Origin: Candidatus Saccharibacteria bacterium oral taxon 488
Lineage (GTDB): Bacteria; Patescibacteriota; Saccharimonadia; Saccharimonadales; Saccharimonadaceae
Assembly (NCBI GenBank): GCA_013100825.1
Contig: CP040001.1
Location: 682,001-746,000, forward strand
DNA length: 64,000 nt
Reading direction: 5' to 3'
Under the pieces are notes generated by a model. It saw only the letters and a list, made by a program, of their open reading frames with translations. It did not search any database and was not told the origin of the DNA. The position numbers and the translations under genes are program-made. Of this stretch, positions 24,721 to 33,106 are shown one piece after another. The number at the start of each line of letters is the position of its first letter. Position 1 is the first letter of the stretch.

Positions 24721-24741
24721 GCCCCGGACTTAGTCCGGGGC
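24721..24741 (-). terminator. Hairpin after small membrane gene
   Basis: Perfect 9-bp stem GCCCCGGAC/GTCCGGGGC with a 3-nt loop; on the minus strand followed by TTATTC, a weak T tract. It follows the stop of the gene at 24748. Confidence 0.6.
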
Positions 24742-24747
24742 GAGGAA

Positions 24748-24918
24748 TCACTTCCTATCTCCAAAGATGATTACCCAGCTGCCTGTCAAAAAAATCATGA
24801 AACCGAGACAGCCGATGGCAATGCACTCCCCGCGGCCAAAATCTGACAGGAGGAGTCCGACGTAGACTCCAACCAGGAGTGCGAGAAGAGAAAAGAAGTA
24901 GATTACGCGGAGGAACAT
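24748..24918 (-). CDS. Very small two-helix membrane protein
   Basis: 56 residues: two hydrophobic helices (VIYFFSLLALLVGVYVGLLL and the AIGCLGFMIFLTGSWVIIF stretch) joined by a short charged loop. ATG 24918 follows a G-rich stretch (GGGG, about 6 nt upstream); longer frames contain no plausible start with a ribosome site. A hairpin follows the stop. No family recognised. Confidence 0.5.
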   Translation of the reverse strand: MFLRVIYFFSLLALLVGVYVGLLLSDFGRGECIAIGCLGFMIFLTGSWVIIFGDRK

Positions 24919-25073
24919 GAGTAGCCCCAATCTCTGGTGCGATACTCGACACTCTTGTGTCGGGCTACTGATGGCCTGATCTGTAAGCAGCCAGTAGCCC
25001 GACGCGAGAAGATGTTCCTGACTGTTATTATACACTATTTTTGCGAAAAGTCTATACAAAAAGGTGGTAAATG

Positions 25074-25712
25074 ATGGATAATGCGCGGCATATGAAAATT
25101 AGCACAGTGGCCGCTGTGCTAAGCGTAGTTGTAACCGTTATTGGCATACTCGCAACCTTTGTCGTGCCAGAGGGTCGATGTTTTCTCGGATTGGATAAAC
25201 CTGATAAATGTCAGGGACCCGTCGCAGTTCCTTCGCCGTTATCTCCCGGTAAAGAAGGGGGCGGAACGCCAACTAGCTCTCCGGCGACCGTTGAGCCCTC
25301 GGCAACAACTTTACAGCCCACCGAAACCGAAACAACAACTTCGTTAGACAGGGCGACTGATGCTCCTAGTTCGGTCCCCTCAGAGACTTCGGTACCACCG
25401 ATCGTTGATGAACTAAAAAATCCCCACTACTATATGCATGATAAAGAGTATACTGGTAGAGTATGGATCAATATTATTCCAACTTCAGCAAATGAAGGGA
25501 AACAACATACTATCCGTATCATTTGGGGGGCGGTTAAGTATGAAAATACCTTCAGAGTTGGTGACTCTTCGAGTCTTGTGCATGAGAAAACCAAGCCCGA
25601 CAGTGTCCGTATGGACGTTTATGTGGAGCCCGCAGCGCGAGTGGAGTTTGGAGTAGGAAGGCCTCCTAGTAAGCATGTCATTGATATAAAGGACGGGTGG
25701 ACTAAGCGGTAG
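25074..25712 (+). CDS. Membrane-anchored extracellular protein with Ser/Thr/Pro stalk
   Basis: 212 residues. One N-terminal membrane helix (AAVLSVVVTVIGILATFVV, about 12-30), then a Cys pair, a long Pro/Ser/Thr/Glu stalk (about 50-110) and a C-terminal beta-rich domain of about 100 residues that I do not recognise. ATG 25074 is preferred over 25071 because AAGGTGG is then 6 nt upstream. In the tRNA-Pro island. It probably displays its C-terminal domain outside the cell. Confidence 0.7.
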   Translation: MDNARHMKISTVAAVLSVVVTVIGILATFVVPEGRCFLGLDKPDKCQGPVAVPSPLSPGKEGGGTPTSSPATVEPSATTLQPTETETTTSLDRATDAPSSVPSETSVPPIVDELKNPHYYMHDKEYTGRVWINIIPTSANEGKQHTIRIIWGAVKYENTFRVGDSSSLVHEKTKPDSVRMDVYVEPAARVEFGVGRPPSKHVIDIKDGWTKR

Positions 25713-25889
25713 ATAAGACTGGACACATACTCTCTTGCTGAGTGCTTTCTCTTCTTGGGTACTCGCTGGAACCGATCTTCGGATTCAATGCTGAGACTTA
25801 CCCACAGCCACCCTCAAACGTACCCTGACTAGGAGTTTCGTGATCGACACACTGCCTATGAACCAGGCCTCACAGAGTCCCTAAGCTAC

Positions 25890-26288
25890 CTACCCAAGCC
25901 CCAGGTGAGCCTCAACCGCGTGCAGCCGCTTGTCTAGCGCGCGCCATTTCTTGTCCTGGGTGTCCCAGCCAACTGTGTCGGCGTGCTCGCGAGAGCCTTC
26001 CTCGAGGAATAAGCGGGTGCGCAGCGAAGCCAGTTCGGCCTTGAGGTCACTCTGGGTGGCCATGACCTTCTTGAAATTATGATCGGTCTTCAGCTCAAAC
26101 AGCTGGAAGATGTCGTCGCTGTTCTTGATGTCTTCGCGGATGGCCTTGATGTCTTCGCTGACGGAGGCCTGGCCTTTCTCGAGATCGTTCAGGCGCTTGT
26201 CCATAGCTTCAAAGCGTTTGTCGACACTCTCAAACTGTTTATTCATCTGTTCCGTTAATGTATCAATCTTCGCTAATATTTCGTCCAT
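25890..26288 (-). CDS. Coiled-coil protein of unknown function
   Basis: 132 residues, almost wholly heptad-like: KIDTLTEQMNKQFESVDKRF and similar repeats, with a central KAIREDIKNSDD, and LDKRLHAVEAHLG at the end. This pattern occurs in many small phage- or island-borne proteins. AAGGAGG lies 7 nt before ATG 26288. It is the last gene of the tRNA-Pro island, transcribed inwards. Confidence 0.7.
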   Translation of the reverse strand: MDEILAKIDTLTEQMNKQFESVDKRFEAMDKRLNDLEKGQASVSEDIKAIREDIKNSDDIFQLFELKTDHNFKKVMATQSDLKAELASLRTRLFLEEGSREHADTVGWDTQDKKWRALDKRLHAVEAHLGLG

Positions 26289-26532
26289 GTAATATCCTCC
26301 TTATATCTATTAAATCATGGCTGTTACTAGCAAACAAGGGGGTAGTTTCCGGATCCGTTTCACCCACCCCCGCTCCCTCTCTCCGCTCACTTCACCCCTG
26401 GTCACTCCGAACACTGGACTTCGTCCCCTCAGAAATCTGATGACAAAGGGGCGACACGCCCTCTCCTTTAGCAAGAATCCTGTCTTTAAGGATTTCATTA
26501 AGACGATTTATCTCACCCCTGCTACATCGACA

Positions 26533-26591
26533 AAAACGCCCCCGGAGCGGAACCCCGAGGGCACGTGTTCGAACAAGATGAGTGTGGTCGG
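26533..26591. repeat. Right direct repeat of the tRNA-Pro island (att-like)
   Basis: Partner of 23853-23911 (55 of 59 identical, 27-bp perfect core 26565-26591). On the minus strand it forms the terminator hairpin of tRNA-Pro followed by TTTTT and overlaps the tRNA 3' end. Confidence 0.9.
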
Positions 26592-26661
26592 GGTGAAAGG
26601 ACTCGAACCTTCGACCTCACGGTCCCAAACCGCGCGCGCTAGCCAACTGCGCCACACCCCG
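26585..26661 (-). tRNA. tRNA-Pro (TGG)
   Basis: Reverse strand: acceptor CGGGGTG with CACCCCG, anticodon arm CGCGG-TTTGGGA-CCGTG (anticodon TGG), T arm GTTCGAGTC, discriminator A and CCA encoded (26588-26585). Its 3' tip is part of the right island repeat, so it is the likely integration target. Confidence 0.95.
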
Positions 26662-26766
26662 AGAAGCTAATCTCGTTACTCACTCCGCTCCATTCTACCA
26701 CACTTTACACATTAAATACAGCAATAATTAGTGATTTGAGTTAATATATAGACACACTCTCAAATT

Positions 26767-27393
26767 ATGGCCAGCACTAATCGCATCACCCTCACAGCTC
26801 ACCGCCGACAAATGATATATCTCTGCACCATTGTCTGCGTGTATCTCGTGCCGCCCATCCTGATTTGTATCGGTGTCATCCCCTGGAATATGAAGTTCGT
26901 GGCACTCGTTGTCGGCGCAGTGATGATGTACATAGTGATGCGAATACTCGGCAATACGCATGGTGACATCGGTATTACGAGGCAGCGTACCATCTATTCA
27001 CTCAAAACCGTGCTACCGATAACCATAGCCCTCATTATCGCGGCTGGACTGTTTCTACTCCTCGAAAAACCTCGATTCTCACCAACCGAAGGAATAGGAT
27101 TCTATGTATTTTATATTCTCATCTCGTGTCCGGCGCAAGAACTGTTATTCCGCGGCATCCTCAGCCGTATACTACAAGAACTACGGCTACACCGAGTGCT
27201 GGAGCTTGGCGTAGCAGCCGCCCTTTTTGGTTATGTACATATCATCTACGGCGACGTACTCACCGTTGTTATCATGAGCATTGTTGGCCTTGTCTGGTAC
27301 CGAGCGTACCAGCGCTCATCAAACCTCATCGGTGTAACGATAAGTCACGTGGTGCTTGGTGTGATGACGATTGCCCTGGGGATTATTGATTAA
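26767..27393 (+). CDS. CPBP-family intramembrane protease-like protein
   Basis: 208 residues with about six hydrophobic helices. The family motifs are visible: AQELLFRG (near 127; the usual first Glu of EExxxR is Gln), a GYVHIIYG helix with the second-motif His, and SHVVLG near the end. Members include CAAX-type prenyl proteases and bacteriocin-immunity proteins. The Glu-to-Gln change may affect activity. No ribosome site precedes ATG 26767; an AT-rich promoter-like stretch lies upstream. Confidence 0.75.
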   Translation: MASTNRITLTAHRRQMIYLCTIVCVYLVPPILICIGVIPWNMKFVALVVGAVMMYIVMRILGNTHGDIGITRQRTIYSLKTVLPITIALIIAAGLFLLLEKPRFSPTEGIGFYVFYILISCPAQELLFRGILSRILQELRLHRVLELGVAAALFGYVHIIYGDVLTVVIMSIVGLVWYRAYQRSSNLIGVTISHVVLGVMTIALGIID

Positions 27394-27434
27394 CATTGAC
27401 AAGTTACCCCCCATTTTGTTTAATGGTAAACAAG

Positions 27435-28058
27435 ATGAGAGGGATGGAACAAGGATCAAGACCAGGAACAAAAGAACCACAGCCAGATTGCGAAGCGCAG
27501 CAAGATCAAGCACCGGGACTAGCACGATGGGCGGCACGAGCAATGGGTAGCCTGCTTGGGTGCAGGAGGGAAAAGCGCAGGCAGATATCCGAGTTTTCCC
27601 CCGAAGCGGTGAAGTGTGCCCTACTCGGGAGGGTCAAAAATCCAGCTGATAATGCGGTTGGGCAAGATTCAAATTCGCCAGAAGAGGATATTCAATACCC
27701 GTATATCAATCTCGATGATTCGCTCTATCGGTACCCTTTCCCGGCGGAATTGCTTCCAGGACTAAAGCAATCGGAAACAACTCGCAAAGAGATGGAAGAA
27801 CGGAGAGATGCTTGGAATGATTTGTATTTTCATTTAATCGAGCAGCTTGGAACCATCAAAGCGATGACTTTGGCATACGAGGAGCGCACTACCAAGAGAA
27901 TGTCAAAAAGCGAGTATGATCTACTAGAAGAAAAGTATCAAGATTTGCTAAAAGTCTGCACCTTCGTCCTCGAAGAGCGAGATCGCGTCGACGAACTCAT
28001 CCACACAGACCGATACGTCCCTCATGCACGTTGGAGCGCAGATAGTATTTTTGCTTGA
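27435..28058 (+). CDS. Hydrophilic protein of unknown function
   Basis: 207 residues, charged, Gln/Glu/Arg-rich; the C-terminal half is predicted coiled coil (TTKRMSKSEYDLLEEKYQDL). No domain recognised. A promoter TTGACA (27396-27401), 17 nt, TTTAAT (27419-27424) places the RNA start near 27431, so ATG 27435 is preferred (ATG 27444 is the alternative). Its last 62 nt overlap the convergent NUDIX gene. Similar in style to the unknown proteins at 23361 and 59041. Confidence 0.6.
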   Translation: MRGMEQGSRPGTKEPQPDCEAQQDQAPGLARWAARAMGSLLGCRREKRRQISEFSPEAVKCALLGRVKNPADNAVGQDSNSPEEDIQYPYINLDDSLYRYPFPAELLPGLKQSETTRKEMEERRDAWNDLYFHLIEQLGTIKAMTLAYEERTTKRMSKSEYDLLEEKYQDLLKVCTFVLEERDRVDELIHTDRYVPHARWSADSIFA

Positions 28059-28530
28059 ACAGACCAAGCTCCAAAGCCCGACCAATGGCAACCTTGTATC
28101 CCTCGGGCATGTTGAGGTCATTAACCTCATCCGGAGAAACAAGCATCAATTCTTTATGTTCATGACTAAAGTGCGGTGTTGCACCCTCGACCGCTTTCGC
28201 AAAATATGTAACCACAAAAACGTGACGATACGGAAAAATTGTATACACCCAATTGTGAACATTCATCCCAACTGATATATCAATGTTCAATTCTTCATGA
28301 ACTTCACGTTGCACGCACGCTGTTGGGCTTTCCCCGAGATCTAATTTTCCTCCCGGCAGCTCCCATTCGTTACGCTCATTTCGCAAGAGCGGAATCTGAC
28401 CGTTAAGAGAGATGACAGCCTTAACAGAAATTGGCAATTGATATTCAAAATAATCAATATCCCGCTTGACCAAATAAGGCTGGGCGAGCGACTTAACTTC
28501 AATCGTTTCCTTTTGCCAAGCCTTGAACAT
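27997..28530 (-). CDS. NUDIX hydrolase
   Basis: 177 residues. NUDIX box GGKLDLGESPTACVQREVHE-ELNI (about 68-91) keeps the Gly, the Glu and the REVHEE metal ligands. An N-terminal extension of about 40 residues precedes the fold. It would hydrolyse a nucleoside diphosphate linked to X; the substrate is unknown. It starts 3 nt after the gpmA stop and belongs to the rny-NUDIX-gpmA-NUDIX run. Confidence 0.88.
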   Translation of the reverse strand: MFKAWQKETIEVKSLAQPYLVKRDIDYFEYQLPISVKAVISLNGQIPLLRNERNEWELPGGKLDLGESPTACVQREVHEELNIDISVGMNVHNWVYTIFPYRHVFVVTYFAKAVEGATPHFSHEHKELMLVSPDEVNDLNMPEGYKVAIGRALELGLFKQKYYLRSNVHEGRIGLCG

Positions 28531-28533
28531 AAA

Positions 28534-29169
28534 TTACGCGTTCACCGCCTCAATCTCCACCGACAATACGTCTTTATTCGTCGGTAGATCAGACGTCGGC
28601 TCAAAGGTATAAACCAGTAACTGGCCAAACGGCATTTCCACATGGGCCATATCTGCTTCTGGCACGTGGTCGAGGTGCTTCATTAGCGCGCGGATAGAAT
28701 TACCATGCGCCACCAATAGAATGTTCTCACCCGCCTGTAATTTCGGTAGTATCTCCCGCTCGAAATATGGCACGACCCGCGCATAAACATCTTTGAGCGT
28801 TTCACCGCCCGGCACCGGATAGTCCCAGCCGCGTCGGATACCATTGAATGCCTCCTCGCCGATCTCAGCCTTGACTTCCCACTTATTTTTACCGGTCAGA
28901 TCACCATAATCACGTTCGTTCAGCTCGGCCGCCTGTGTCGTCGGTAAACTGCCCTCACCGCGCCCCTCAAGCAATGCGTCCAGCGTTTGGTGTGTCCGCT
29001 GCAGCGCCGACGTATACGCCTCATCAAACCTGATGTCTTTGAGTAGCGCGCCCAGTCGTACTGTGTCGGCCCGCCCCTTTTCCGTGAGCCCCACGTCCGT
29101 CCAGCCCGTCCACTTGCCGAGCAGATTCCATTCACTCTCGCCGTGTCGACTGATAACCAATGTTCCCAT
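28534..29169 (-). CDS. gpmA: 2,3-bisphosphoglycerate-dependent phosphoglycerate mutase
   Basis: 211 residues. Catalytic RHGESEWN near the N-terminus, NLLGKWTGWTDVGLTEKG, the LNERDYGDLTGKNK block and the second His in LLVAHGNSIRAL. It interconverts 3- and 2-phosphoglycerate in glycolysis. GGAGGAGG precedes; the second of two adjacent ATGs (29169) has better spacing. Slightly short compared with the ~230-250 residues of GpmA. Confidence 0.95.
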   Translation of the reverse strand: MGTLVISRHGESEWNLLGKWTGWTDVGLTEKGRADTVRLGALLKDIRFDEAYTSALQRTHQTLDALLEGRGEGSLPTTQAAELNERDYGDLTGKNKWEVKAEIGEEAFNGIRRGWDYPVPGGETLKDVYARVVPYFEREILPKLQAGENILLVAHGNSIRALMKHLDHVPEADMAHVEMPFGQLLVYTFEPTSDLPTNKDVLSVEIEAVNA

Positions 29170-29192
29170 CATTCCTCCTCCGTTTATTTTTC

Positions 29193-29717
29193 CTACGAAC
29201 CAAATCCCACGAATTGCGTAACCGCCTCTTGACGTTCGTCATCGCCGTCAACGATTCGCGTCTCGACATAACCGCCTGGCCGATGATGAGCCCAATGTGG
29301 TATCGACCACGCGAATCCTTCATTGCTTGCCAGCACTGCGTCGCGACTCAGGAACTGATAGGCATCAATTTCCGACTGCTGCAAAACAATTCGTTCCAGC
29401 CGCGCATCATCCAAAACCGCCCGAAAGATGTATTGATGCGCCAGTCCTTTGTCGCTGGAGCGTGACGCCACCGCGAAAAACGAAACTTCCTCCTCGGTAA
29501 CCACTAGCCCGACCTCTTCCTGGGTTTCGCGAAGTGCTGCCTGTAGCGGCGTTTCGCCAGCGTCAACCATACCACCAGGCAGACTCCAATGCGTCTTGTA
29601 ATACGCCTTGACTGTGAGCAGCTCACCCGCTGAATTTTCGATCAGCAGCGCAGCACTGGCGATCCGAGTGTCCTGCGTCTTTAGCCACTCCTCATGCGGC
29701 AACCAACCACTTCTCAT
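29193..29717 (-). CDS. NUDIX hydrolase
   Basis: 174 residues. NUDIX box GGMVDAGETPLQAALRETQE-EVGL (about 48-71) is complete. The core resembles ADP-ribose/8-oxo-dGTP-type members, but the substrate cannot be assigned. Its ATG overlaps the rny stop (TAATG), so translation is coupled to RNase Y. Confidence 0.88.
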   Translation of the reverse strand: MRSGWLPHEEWLKTQDTRIASAALLIENSAGELLTVKAYYKTHWSLPGGMVDAGETPLQAALRETQEEVGLVVTEEEVSFFAVASRSSDKGLAHQYIFRAVLDDARLERIVLQQSEIDAYQFLSRDAVLASNEGFAWSIPHWAHHRPGGYVETRIVDGDDERQEAVTQFVGFGS

Positions 29718-31207
29718 TATTTTGCGTACTCGATCGCCCGCGTTTCACGGATGACATTAACCTTGATAGTGCCTGGGTACTGCATGGTTGATTCAATTTT
29801 AGTAGCGATATCGCGCGACAGTTTGAATGCGCTCAGATCATCAATATCCTCTGACCGGACAATCACCCGCACTTCGCGCCCCGCAGAAATTGCATAGGCT
29901 TTATCAACACCATTAAAGCTGGTCGCCACATTTTCTAGATCGCGCATCCGCTCGGCAAAGTTCTCAGCCGAAATGTTACGTGCTCCTGGCCGAGCAGCAC
30001 TGGCGGCGTCGCACACTCGTACGATCAATGCCTCCGGCGTCGTCGCCTCGATATCATCGTGATGCGCTTCGATGGCGTGAACGATCCGCTCGTCCATGCC
30101 GTATTTGCGCGCTAGCTCAGCGCCGATGTGGTGATGCTTGCCCTCGATCTTGTGCGTCACCGCCTTGCCGACGTCATGCAGCAGTGTCGCGATTTTCGTG
30201 ATGCGCACATCAGCGCCAATTTCCTCAGCAACCATACCAGCCATCTGGGCCATCTCAGTCGAGTGCTTCAACACGTTCTGCCCGTAACTCGTCCGGAATT
30301 TCAGCTCACCGAGCAGTCGCTGCATTTCCTTCGGGATGCCGACGACGCCAGTTTCGCGCATGGCGTCCTCGCCGGCCTGCTTGACTTCTTTATCGATCTG
30401 TTTTTTCGCCTTGGCGACAACTTCTTCGATGCGCGCTGGATGGATGCGACCATCTTTCATCAGCATCTCCAAGGCAAGGCGAGCCACCTGCCGGCGAATC
30501 GGATCAAAGCTCGAGAGCACGATCATACCCGGCGTGTCATCCACCAAAATATCGACACCAGTCTCGCGCTGCAACGCCTGAATGTTGCGGCCTTCTTTGC
30601 CGATAATCCGACCTTTCATCTCATCATCAGTCAGCTTGACGGCCGTGACTGTTCGCTCAGCCGTCACCTCGCTGCTCATCCGCTCCATCGCCGTGAGCAA
30701 GATCATCTGCGCCCGCTCTTCGGCATCATCCATAGCCTCGTGTTGTAATTTTGACACCAATCCGACCAGGTCGTTCTTGATATCGCGCTCGGTCATTTGC
30801 ATGAGCTTGTCAGCGGCATCCTTTTTCTTTAGGCCCGCAATCTTCTCGAGCTTCTCCTGCTGACGCGTGCGAATAGTGCGAATCTCTTCCTTGAGATTGT
30901 CAACCTCATCTTCGTGCGTGCGCAGCTTCTCCGCCCGCTTGTCTAGTTCGTCCAATTTCCGATCCAGCGTCTGCTCGCGATCCGCCAACCGGTTCTCGGT
31001 CTTTTGCCATTCGCGCCGGCGCTCATTTTCGATTTTTAAGGCTTCGTCCTTAGCTTTCAGGACAATGTCGCTAGCCTTACTTTTTGCCTCGGCAATGTCA
31101 CGCTCAATTTGCGACTTGCCATTAGCTTGCCGTGTTCGCTGATAGGCGTAAAAACCGCCCACGCCAAGTGCCGCGCCAACCAAGCCGCCAATAACTATTC
31201 CTACCAT
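29717..31207 (-). CDS. rny: Ribonuclease Y
   Basis: 496 residues. N-terminal membrane helix (IGGLVGAALGVGGFYAY), long charged coiled coil (about 20-190), KH domain (GRIIGKEGRNIQALQ) and HD domain (LLHDVGKA, HH pairs KHHHIG and EAHHDD). It starts mRNA decay at the membrane. AAAGGAAA precedes ATG 31207. A TACAAT box near 31337 implies an unusually long (~120 nt) 5' leader. First gene of a four-gene run ending with a NUDIX gene at 27997. Confidence 0.96.
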   Translation of the reverse strand: MVGIVIGGLVGAALGVGGFYAYQRTRQANGKSQIERDIAEAKSKASDIVLKAKDEALKIENERRREWQKTENRLADREQTLDRKLDELDKRAEKLRTHEDEVDNLKEEIRTIRTRQQEKLEKIAGLKKKDAADKLMQMTERDIKNDLVGLVSKLQHEAMDDAEERAQMILLTAMERMSSEVTAERTVTAVKLTDDEMKGRIIGKEGRNIQALQRETGVDILVDDTPGMIVLSSFDPIRRQVARLALEMLMKDGRIHPARIEEVVAKAKKQIDKEVKQAGEDAMRETGVVGIPKEMQRLLGELKFRTSYGQNVLKHSTEMAQMAGMVAEEIGADVRITKIATLLHDVGKAVTHKIEGKHHHIGAELARKYGMDERIVHAIEAHHDDIEATTPEALIVRVCDAASAARPGARNISAENFAERMRDLENVATSFNGVDKAYAISAGREVRVIVRSEDIDDLSAFKLSRDIATKIESTMQYPGTIKVNVIRETRAIEYAK

Positions 31208-31362
31208 ATGATTTCCTTTCTTTTCTGACCAGTCGCCCCGGGTATACACCCCGAGAAATGTATCAACGACCGACCATATTCAACTGATGCAATAAAACGG
31301 CCCGAGCCACTAATCTAAAGCCGCCTTACTTTTATTGTACGATATTGCGAATGAAAATACCA

Positions 31363-31737
31363 CTATTTGCGCGGAGTCGTGATGTGAGCCTCGCCGCCAT
31401 ATTCGGGGAGAATAATCGTGTCGTTTTCGGCGCGCTTCAGCCGCTCCAGGCAGTCATCTCGCCAGTGATCGCCACTACTGCCAACGATCGGAATGCCGAG
31501 TCCCTCCGCCAACGTGTTTGCCACCGCACAGCCAATCCTCAGTCCCGTAAAGCTACCCGGCCCACGCATGATGCCGATACCACTGATGTGGTGAATGCCG
31601 CCGGTCTGCTCGTCCAAAAATCGTAGCAGCCCTCGGGCTAAACCACGACCCGCTTCCCAAGCCACGTCTCGCCAGGTATCACCCTGAACAATCGTTAAAC
31701 GGCACGTCATCGTCGATGTATCGAGCAGAATAATCAC
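31363..31737 (-). CDS. tsaB: TsaB-like protein, N-terminal half only
   Basis: 124 residues, about half the usual TsaB length. It has the N-terminal LLDTSTM phosphate-loop-like motif and the RGPGSFTGLRIG signature, but the second ASKHA subdomain is missing after about residue 95, replaced by a short unrelated tail. TsaB is a non-catalytic partner of TsaD in making N6-threonylcarbamoyl-adenosine in tRNA. It overlaps tsaE by 4 nt, supporting the assignment. Whether the short form is functional is unknown. Confidence 0.85.
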   Translation of the reverse strand: MIILLDTSTMTCRLTIVQGDTWRDVAWEAGRGLARGLLRFLDEQTGGIHHISGIGIMRGPGSFTGLRIGCAVANTLAEGLGIPIVGSSGDHWRDDCLERLKRAENDTIILPEYGGEAHITTPRK

Positions 31738-32210
31738 GCTAACTCCTCGTCCGCCGCACTAATTGCCGCGAGGAGTGCCTGGCTCGTCGGCCCGCCAGCA
31801 CTCAACGTGACACGCCGCGACTGTTCGTCAATTGCTAGAATCCTCACTGTCAGTCGATCGGCCGGCAGCACCTGCTCGACGGCATCCGCCCACTCAACCA
31901 CTGTTACGGTCTGTGGTTGCATGGTTACCTCCCGAATTTCCTCCGCCATGATACCCGCCTCACCCAATCGATAAAAATCATAGTGAGCCAGTGTCAAGCC
32001 GCCCGGCGACTGGTACACGCGGGAAATAGTAAATGTTGGGCTTTGCACCGGTTCAGTAATGTCGAGCCCCTCGGCAACACCTTTCGTTAGCGTTGTCTTG
32101 CCAGCGCCGATGTCCCCAATTAACTCGATGACTTCCCCGCCCCTGAGACTGCGCCCAATTGTTTGACCTAGCTGCTGCATCGCTGTGATACTGGTAATAA
32201 TCTGGCTCAT
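31734..32210 (-). CDS. tsaE: tRNA t6A biosynthesis ATPase TsaE
   Basis: 158 residues. Walker A GDIGAGKTTLTKG (about 31-43), SPTF motif (VQSPTFTISRVY), HYDFYRL and WADAV all match TsaE. It works with TsaB and TsaD, the latter not in this window. ATG 32210 overlaps the stop of the PRC-barrel gene. Confidence 0.94.
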   Translation of the reverse strand: MSQIITSITAMQQLGQTIGRSLRGGEVIELIGDIGAGKTTLTKGVAEGLDITEPVQSPTFTISRVYQSPGGLTLAHYDFYRLGEAGIMAEEIREVTMQPQTVTVVEWADAVEQVLPADRLTVRILAIDEQSRRVTLSAGGPTSQALLAAISAADEELA

Positions 32211-32791
32211 TTGCCGTCGCTGCCGTCAGCTTCGGCCGCAGGATGCGCCTTTCGGAATGGATTTTCGAACGTTGCCTGTGGCTGCACAACCGGCTCCTTG
32301 TGGCGGATCTCTGGCGTCTTGACAACGATGTGTTCATCAGTCACACGAACGATCTGCGAACGATGAATCAGCAGTTCAGTATCGCCAAAACTCTTGAGTA
32401 GCGGTCGCCGCACTCGGAGCTGCTGAATGACAAAATTACCGGCCTCCAACGTGTAGCCGATGACCTTGCCAACCTTATGATTTTTTTCATCAATGACCCG
32501 CTTACCAACTAGTGCGAACTGAAACTCATACACTTCCTTGATCTTCAGGACGTCGCTCGGCATAATCAGCTCGTCCGCCGAATCAATGATCAGACCCAGC
32601 GGCCCAATTTCCCGCACATCGGCGATCCGCAGTAAACTCGGCGATTGATCAAGCGTCGGCCCTTCTAGCTCATACGCCACGATCGATAAATTGCGCGGGT
32701 CGATCACCGCCCGCGATGTCCGTGCCAGTTCCGAGCCAGTCTGCAGGCTCATCACCGGTGCGTTATCAAATCGTTCAGCAGAAATTAGCAT
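32207..32791 (-). CDS. PRC-barrel domain protein
   Basis: 194 residues. Two PRC-barrel-like halves: the first around SRAVIDPRNLSIVAYELEG, the second around GKRVIDEKNHKVGKVIGYTL. The C-terminus is charged and flexible. PRC barrels occur in RimM and in photosystem and pilus-associated proteins; the role here is unknown. ATG 32791 has TATAAT ending 9 nt upstream. It follows the pilus operon and overlaps tsaE. Confidence 0.8.
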   Translation of the reverse strand: MLISAERFDNAPVMSLQTGSELARTSRAVIDPRNLSIVAYELEGPTLDQSPSLLRIADVREIGPLGLIIDSADELIMPSDVLKIKEVYEFQFALVGKRVIDEKNHKVGKVIGYTLEAGNFVIQQLRVRRPLLKSFGDTELLIHRSQIVRVTDEHIVVKTPEIRHKEPVVQPQATFENPFRKAHPAAEADGSDGK

Positions 32792-32818
32792 ACTTCTCAC
32801 ATTATAGCGATATCCACG

Positions 32819-33106
32819 CTATTCGGCAAACAGGTTCGTCCGCCCCGCCGGCAGACTAAAATTGGCGTTGGCGGTATCGCGCGTGCGGAAACTGTTGATC
32901 TGGTCAATCGTCTTCTGGTCAAATCGCGTCGTCTGTTGTTGGATGGTATCTTCTTTTGGATTCGACGAGGCGAGTAGACTGTAGAGCAGGAAAATTGCCA
33001 CCGACACACCAACCACCACTGTCAATGTATAGAGGATAACGTGGTAGCGATGGAAAAACCGCGACACCAGTGTACCAATTTGTGAAATATCAGGTGAATT
33101 TTTCAT
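32819..33106 (-). CDS. Small membrane protein at end of pilus operon
   Basis: 95 residues with one membrane helix (HVILYTLTVVVGVSVAIFLLYSLL, first ~18 residues of it strongest) and an exported polar tail. Its ATG overlaps the pilO stop (ATGA). It occupies the place of pilP in many pilus operons, but shows no pilotin/lipobox features; as this lineage lacks an outer membrane, a different inner-membrane role is likely. Confidence 0.7.
   Translation of the reverse strand: MKNSPDISQIGTLVSRFFHRYHVILYTLTVVVGVSVAIFLLYSLLASSNPKEDTIQQQTTRFDQKTIDQINSFRTRDTANANFSLPAGRTNLFAE

Larger units (their letters stand above)
23853..26591. mobile_element. Putative integrated island at tRNA-Pro
   Basis: A 2.7-kb segment bounded by direct repeats exactly 2680 bp apart; the right copy includes the CCA end of tRNA-Pro. 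It holds an HTH protein, a small membrane protein, an anchored secreted protein and a coiled-coil protein. The first gene is clearly GC-richer than its surroundings. No integrase is seen inside, so it may be a decayed element, be mobilised in trans, or be a cassette. Confidence 0.6.

Noticed and set aside
26317..26670. 117-residue plus-strand frame ending in a peptide read from the tRNA-Pro complement
   Set aside because: It is the translation of the island repeat and antisense tRNA-Pro (the typical GLEPSTSRSQTARASQ artefact), with no ribosome site.
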